This document shows, piece after piece, positions 6,224-9,738 of a stretch of DNA of 9,738 nt. Numbering within the stretch: position 1 is the stretch's first letter; every line of letters starts with the position of its first letter. The stretch covers positions 1 through 9,738 of the forward strand of contig JAKEGQ010000203.1 in NCBI GenBank assembly GCA_022615475.1. The letters run 5' to 3'. The translations under genes were made by a program, and so were the position numbers. The notes under the pieces are model-generated. The model searched no databases, was not told the origin of the DNA, and was given only the letters and a program-made list of their open reading frames with translations. This DNA comes from Candidatus Methylomirabilota bacterium. GTDB taxonomy: Bacteria; Methylomirabilota; Methylomirabilia; Methylomirabilales; CSP1-5.

Positions 6224-6338
6224 GGTGTTCGGTGTTAGGTCTCGGGTGTTAGGTATTGGGCGACAGCCCTCAATGCTCATTGCTCGGCGCTCAGTCCTCG
6301 GTCGGTCGCCGGTCTCCCGTCTCCGGTCTCATGGTCTC
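6224..6338. repeat. Low-complexity repeat spacer between queG and the aminotransferase gene
   Basis: GGTGTTAGGT occurs exactly twice (6231-6240, 6245-6254) with a third degenerate copy at 6224-6230. Further on, GGTCTC occurs at 6311-6316, 6325-6330 and 6333-6338, and a middle block (6266-6300) is built of degenerate CTCANTGCTC/CTCAGTCCTC units. A related block lies at the end of the aminotransferase gene (about 5001-5020). This spacer contains the region where the ribosome site of the aminotransferase should be. It runs directly into the heptanucleotide repeats at 6341. I see no gene in it. Confidence 0.7.
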
Positions 6339-7515
6339 ACTGCTGACCGCTGTCGGCTGATTGCTGCCTGCCGATTTCGTCCAATGCGAGTCCGATCTCC
6401 TCCCGAACCTCGGGGACGGTCTCCTGGGCGGATGCCCGTTCGAGTCCCTCGCGAGCCGCACCCCCCCCGATCTGCCCTAACGCCCATGCGGCGTGACCTC
6501 GGACCAGCGGATCCGGATCTTCCAGGAGGGCCTGCGTGAGGGCCGGGACCGCTTCGGCCCGCCGGAGGTTGCCCAACGCCACCGCGACGTTTCTCAGCAG
6601 CCCCCGCCGCTTCGCCCGGCGAATGGCGCTCCCCTTGAACCGGCGCCGAAACTCCTCCTCGGTCAAAGTCAGCAGCGGGATGAGATCGGGTGCATACTGC
6701 CCTTCGCGCGGCCAGAAACGCTCTTCGGAACTGGGCCTGGCCTTTGCGTTGTACGGACAGACGTCCTGACAGATGTCACAACCGAAGATATGATCCCCGA
6801 CCAACGGGCGCATGTCGCGAGGCATGCTGCCCTTCAGCTCAATGGTGAGATAGGAAATGCAGCGTCGGGAGTCCAGGACATAGGGCCCAACCAATGCGCC
6901 CGTCGGGCAGGCCCGGATGCACAGGTCGCATCCCCCGCACCGATCGCGGATCGGCCGGTCGCTCTCGAGATCGACGCTGAGGAACAGCTCGCCGAGAAAG
7001 AACCAGGAGCCTCGGCGGGGATGGATAATCGTGGTGTTCTTCCCGATCCAACCGACCCCGGCCAGCGAGCTAAAGTCCCGTTCGAGAACCGGGCCGGTAT
7101 CGACATACGCCCGTCCTTCGACGGACTCCCCCATCTCGGCTCGTATCCTCGCCAGGAGCTTTTCTAGATCATCCTCCATAATCTCGTGGTAGTCGTCTCC
7201 CCAGGCATAGCGCGAGATCCAACCACGGAGCCCATCCTGGGGCGCATCCTCTCGGTGCAGGGGGGCGTGGTAGTTGAGCGCCACCGACACGATGGACTTT
7301 GCCCACGGGAGAAAACCTCCTGGGTGCAGGCGTGCCGCTCTGCCCCGCTCGAGATAGGCCATCTCGCCCCCAAAGCCCCGCCTCAGCCACTCGGCGAACG
7401 ACTCGCCGTGAGGGGGCGGGATGACCGGCGAGATGCCGACCAGATCAAAACCGACCTCGCGCGCCAGTTCCTTGACGCGCCGGGAAAGACGTTCTCGCTC
7501 CGGCAGCGTTCCCAC
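6337..7515 (-). CDS. queG: Epoxyqueuosine reductase QueG
   Basis: The 392-residue product reduces epoxyqueuosine to queuosine, the last step of queuosine formation at the wobble base of tRNAs with GUN anticodons, using cobalamin and two [4Fe-4S] clusters in the cytoplasm. Visible: AYVDTGPVLER (137-146) with the presumed general acid Asp139, GVGWIGKNT (153-161), the first cluster CGGCDLCIRACP (Cys193, 196, 199, 203) and the second cluster Cys219 plus GCDICQDVCPYN (Cys246, 249, 253). Residues about 307-383 form HEAT repeats (ALGNLRRAEAVPALTQAL, AAWALGQIGGGAA), as in longer QueG proteins. The GTG start (7513-7515) has GGAGG 6 nt upstream. The last residues (RQQSADSGQQ) are encoded by the heptanucleotide repeat, so the native tail was probably shorter. 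It is first in the minus-strand series and divergent from larB. Confidence 0.95.
   Translation of the reverse strand: MGTLPERERLSRRVKELAREVGFDLVGISPVIPPPHGESFAEWLRRGFGGEMAYLERGRAARLHPGGFLPWAKSIVSVALNYHAPLHREDAPQDGLRGWISRYAWGDDYHEIMEDDLEKLLARIRAEMGESVEGRAYVDTGPVLERDFSSLAGVGWIGKNTTIIHPRRGSWFFLGELFLSVDLESDRPIRDRCGGCDLCIRACPTGALVGPYVLDSRRCISYLTIELKGSMPRDMRPLVGDHIFGCDICQDVCPYNAKARPSSEERFWPREGQYAPDLIPLLTLTEEEFRRRFKGSAIRRAKRRGLLRNVAVALGNLRRAEAVPALTQALLEDPDPLVRGHAAWALGQIGGGAAREGLERASAQETVPEVREEIGLALDEIGRQQSADSGQQ
6341..6375. repeat. Heptanucleotide tandem repeat (NGCTGAY type), five units
   Basis: Five consecutive 7-nt units read TGCTGAC, CGCTGTC, GGCTGAT, TGCTGCC, TGCCGAT. The array overlaps the 3' end of queG. 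The same family occurs at 8413-8489, and the 12-mer GGCTGATTGCTG is exact in both places (6355-6366 and 8472-8483). Confidence 0.7.
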
Positions 7516-7652
7516 GAAGCCCTCCAGAGGTCACAGTATGCCACAAGACGTCCCCCTGGCAAAGCAACTCGCACCCGCCTTTGCCTCACGACGTGCTGGC
7601 TAAATCCTCATGGGATATGTTACCCTTCTGGCGCATTCCTAAGGACACGGTT
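7516..7652. other. Divergent intergenic spacer between queG and larB
   Basis: These 137 bp must hold the promoters for both larB and queG. I see a TATGTT hexamer (7616-7621) that could be a -10 for larB but no matching -35 box. The ribosome site for larB is AAGGA (7641-7645), 7 nt before its ATG. No other structure stands out. Confidence 0.4.
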
Positions 7653-8408
7653 ATGGATGGGACAAGGGTAAGGGCAGTCCTGGAGGCGGTGCGAGACGGG
7701 AAGCTCTCCACCGAGGATGCCCTCGAACGGTTGAAGGTCTTGCCATTCGAGGAGCTGGGCTTCGCGACCCTGGACAGCCACCGGAGCCTGCGCCAGGGTT
7801 TCCCCGAAGTCCTCTTCTGCCCCGGCAAGACGATCGAGCAGATCACGGCAATCGCCGAACGGTTAGTCCATCAGCACGGCAGCCTCCTGGCCACGCGGGC
7901 CAGCGAAGAGGTGTATGGCGCCATTGCGAAGGTCGATCGGTCCGCCGAGTACAACGTGCTGGCGCGCACCGCTGTGGTCCGCCGAGGGCAGACGCCATCG
8001 ACCACAGGGACCGTCCTGGTGATGAGCGCCGGGACCGCCGACATCCCCGTCGCCGAGGAGGCGGCCGTGACCGCAGACTTCTTGGGAAGCCGGGTCGAAA
8101 AGCAGTATGATGTCGGGGTTGCAGGACTGCATCGGATTCTCAATAAATGGACCGAGCTCCACGCGGCCCGGGTCCTCGTCGTGGTGGCGGGAATGGATGG
8201 CGTCCTCCCCAGCGTGGTGGGGGGGCTCACGGCGAAACCGCTGATCGCCGTTCCCACGAGCATCGGTTATGGGGCGAGCTTCGGCGGCATGTCGGCCCTT
8301 CTCACCATGCTCAATTCCTGCGCCTCAGGCACGGCGGTGGTGGGCATTGACAACGGCTTTGGGGCCGGCGTGCTCGCCCACCGGATCAACGTCTTAGGGG
8401 AGAAATGA
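7653..8408 (+). CDS. larB: LarB, pyridinium-3,5-biscarboxylic acid mononucleotide synthase
   Basis: LarB carries out the first step of nickel-pincer nucleotide cofactor synthesis: it carboxylates the pyridinium ring of nicotinic acid adenine dinucleotide and hydrolyses the phosphoanhydride. The 251-residue product has the PurE-like C-terminal domain. Visible: LDSHRSLRQGFPEV (40-53), SAGTADIPVAEEA (125-137), AGMDGVLPSVVGGL (179-192), GYGASFGGMSALLTML (205-220) and Cys223 in NSCASG, which probably corresponds to the conserved cysteine described as forming an adduct with the nicotinic substrate. I chose the ATG at 7653 over an earlier in-frame TTG (7581) because AAGGA lies 7 nt upstream and the protein then begins at the family's usual position. 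It stops at TGA 8406-8408 and is followed after 91 bp by larC. Confidence 0.94.
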   Translation: MDGTRVRAVLEAVRDGKLSTEDALERLKVLPFEELGFATLDSHRSLRQGFPEVLFCPGKTIEQITAIAERLVHQHGSLLATRASEEVYGAIAKVDRSAEYNVLARTAVVRRGQTPSTTGTVLVMSAGTADIPVAEEAAVTADFLGSRVEKQYDVGVAGLHRILNKWTELHAARVLVVVAGMDGVLPSVVGGLTAKPLIAVPTSIGYGASFGGMSALLTMLNSCASGTAVVGIDNGFGAGVLAHRINVLGEK

Positions 8409-8489
8409 AGCTGTCAGCCGTCGGCGATCAGCGGTCAGCACGGAAATCTTTCTTCACTGCCGATAGCTGATGGCTGATTGCTGACAGCT
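8409..8489. repeat. Imperfect inverted repeat built of heptanucleotide units between larB and larC
   Basis: The outer arms AGCTGTCAGC (8409-8418) and GCTGACAGCT (8480-8489) are perfect 10-bp complements. The inner sequence continues to pair imperfectly to about position 8440 and back from about 8455. The left arm is four units of the complement orientation (GTCAGCC, GTCGGCG, ATCAGCG, GTCAGCA from 8413), the right arm three units of AGCTGAT type (8465-8485). The hairpin starts directly after the larB stop and ends 10 bp before the larC ATG. No T-run follows, so it need not terminate; it may protect larB mRNA or lower larC translation. Confidence 0.75.
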
Positions 8490-8499
8490 CAAAGTCGAC

Positions 8500-9720
8500 A
8501 TGCGGATTGCCTACTTCGACTGCTTCAGCGGCTGCAGCGGCGACATGATCCTGGGGGCACTGGTAGATGCCGGACTTTCCTTGGATGTGCTCCGGTCTGA
8601 GATTGCACGGCTCAAGCTTCCGGGCGTGGATCTCAAGGCAGAGAAGGTCAGGCGCGGCGCCCTGATCGGGACCCGGGTCCAGGTCATCACGCCTCCAGAC
8701 CCGTGTCCCCATCGCCATCTTTCCGACATTCTCACCCTCCTCGAAAGAAGCGACCTCCCTGAGACGACCCTGGCACCGGTCCGCCGGATTTTCGAGCGAC
8801 TGGGAGAAGCCGAGGCGGCTGTCCACGGCGTTCCCGTGGAGCGGATTCACTTCCATGAAATAGGGGCCGTGGACACGATTGTCGATGTGACAGGGGCCAT
8901 TGTTGGGCTGAACGCGCTCGAAATTCGGGAGATCTATGCCTCGGCGCTGAACCTGGGTGGAGGGAGGATCCAGACGGCCCACGGCGATCTCCCGGTACCG
9001 GCGCCGGGGACCGCCCATCTTCTTCGAGAGGTTCCGGTCTATGGAAGCCCGGTCGAGGCCGAGCTGACCACACCGACGGGGGCGGCCGTCGTCTCGACCC
9101 TGGCGAAGGCGTTCGGGCCGCTCCCTCCGCTGCAGATCAGTCAGGTCGGCTACGGGGCGGGCAGCCTGGATCTCGCCCGCCGGCCGAACCTCCTCCGGCT
9201 GATCGTCGGTGAAAGGATCGACGACCTCGACAGGGATGACGTGACGGTCGTCGAGGCGAACATTGATGATATGAACCCCCAGCTCTTCGAGCCACTCATG
9301 GAGGCGCTCTTTGCAGCGGGGGCCCTCGATGTGTTCCTCACCCCGATCATCATGAAGAAGTCCCGGCCCGCCACGGTCATCTCGGCCATCGTTCCCGCCG
9401 GCCTCGAGGAGGGCATCGGGCCGATCCTCTTAAGCTACAGCAGCACCTTTGGCATCCGATTCCGTAGAATGCAGCGGCAGACGCTTCCGCGGGAGCTACT
9501 GACGGTGGAGACCCCCTTTGGCCAGGTGCGCGTCAAAGTGGGCCGACTTCAGGGCCACCCGATCCACCTGGCCCCCGAATACGACGATTGTCGACGCCTG
9601 GCCGAGATCGGCAGGCTCCCACCGGCCGAGATCATGACGGCAGCCGTCGAGGCAGCGCGCGCCATGTTGCAATTATCTCGTCCCGGTTTTTTCCTTGACA
9701 GAGGGACCGGGGGAGGATAA
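8500..9720 (+). CDS. larC: LarC, nickel insertion protein (pyridinium-3,5-bisthiocarboxylic acid mononucleotide nickel chelatase)
   Basis: LarC inserts nickel into the pincer nucleotide in a CTP-dependent reaction, the last step of the cofactor used by lactate racemase and related enzymes. The 406-residue product is full length. Visible: AYFDCFSGCSGDMILGAL (4-21), RHLSDI (72-77), RIHFHEIGAVDTIVDV (115-130), NLGGGRIQTAHGDLPVPAPG (151-170), ELTTPTGAA (188-196), the hallmark ANIDDMNPQ (253-261) and MKKSRP (285-290). In Lactobacillus the protein is made from larC1 and larC2 by ribosomal frameshifting; here both halves lie in one uninterrupted frame. The ATG at 8500 has no good ribosome site: repeat DNA ends 10 bp upstream. 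This suggests dependence on larB translation or a leaderless or weak start. LarE and any LarA-type enzyme are not in the window and may lie downstream. Confidence 0.95.
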   Translation: MRIAYFDCFSGCSGDMILGALVDAGLSLDVLRSEIARLKLPGVDLKAEKVRRGALIGTRVQVITPPDPCPHRHLSDILTLLERSDLPETTLAPVRRIFERLGEAEAAVHGVPVERIHFHEIGAVDTIVDVTGAIVGLNALEIREIYASALNLGGGRIQTAHGDLPVPAPGTAHLLREVPVYGSPVEAELTTPTGAAVVSTLAKAFGPLPPLQISQVGYGAGSLDLARRPNLLRLIVGERIDDLDRDDVTVVEANIDDMNPQLFEPLMEALFAAGALDVFLTPIIMKKSRPATVISAIVPAGLEEGIGPILLSYSSTFGIRFRRMQRQTLPRELLTVETPFGQVRVKVGRLQGHPIHLAPEYDDCRRLAEIGRLPPAEIMTAAVEAARAMLQLSRPGFFLDRGTGGG

Positions 9721-9738
9721 CTTCGCGGGGCATTTCCG

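Noticed and set aside
6224..6375. CRISPR array
   Set aside because: The repeats are too short (7-14 nt), degenerate and without unique spacers of constant length.
7581..7652. Earlier TTG start for larB
   Set aside because: The extra 24 residues do not resemble LarB proteins, and the ATG at 7653 has a good ribosome site.

Overview
The window is a GC-rich (roughly 60% by eye) bacterial segment with eight protein genes that lie fully inside it and one that runs off the left edge. Nothing fixes the organism. The mix of epoxyqueuosine reductase, LarB/LarC, a plant/bacterial-type glutaminyl cyclase, LuxE/LuxC and a two-transmembrane HAMP-type protein resembles gene content I associate with NC10 (Methylomirabilota/Rokubacteria-like) or deltaproteobacterial-type environmental genomes. 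That is an impression from memory with low confidence. UGA is an ordinary stop here (queG, the aminotransferase, luxE and larB all end in TGA), so the genetic code is standard.

Layout. Positions 1-803 (minus) hold the N-terminal part of a membrane-anchored sensor/HAMP protein, probably the front end of a trehalose-6-phosphate synthase fusion. A divergent intergenic region (804-995) carries a good promoter for that gene, a 13-bp inverted repeat in its leader, and a 16-bp palindrome in front of the next gene. Positions 996-1331 (plus) hold a small rhodanese whose frame is interrupted by two TGA codons, exactly at the two cysteines expected in the YCxCP active-site motif. A GC hairpin follows at bacterial SECIS distance. 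This reads best as a selenoprotein with a U-x-U active site and is the main discovery of the window.

Positions 1404-7515 form a minus-strand gene series: queG, a class-III PLP aminotransferase, luxE, luxC, a small zinc-ribbon-like protein and a secreted glutaminyl cyclase. The aminotransferase, luxE, luxC and small-protein genes are packed very tightly (31-bp gap, 4-bp overlap, 5-bp gap), which implies cotranscription. No luciferase (luxAB) is present. The set could activate a carboxylate, reduce it to an aldehyde and transaminate it to an amine, but that route is inference. Positions 7653-9720 (plus) hold larB and larC, two of the three enzymes that build the nickel-pincer nucleotide cofactor. 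They diverge from queG.

Short degenerate repeats fill the spacers before the aminotransferase (6221-6375) and between larB and larC (8409-8489). One family has an exact 7-nt period (NGCTGAY). It supplies the last codons of queG and forms a long imperfect hairpin between larB and larC.
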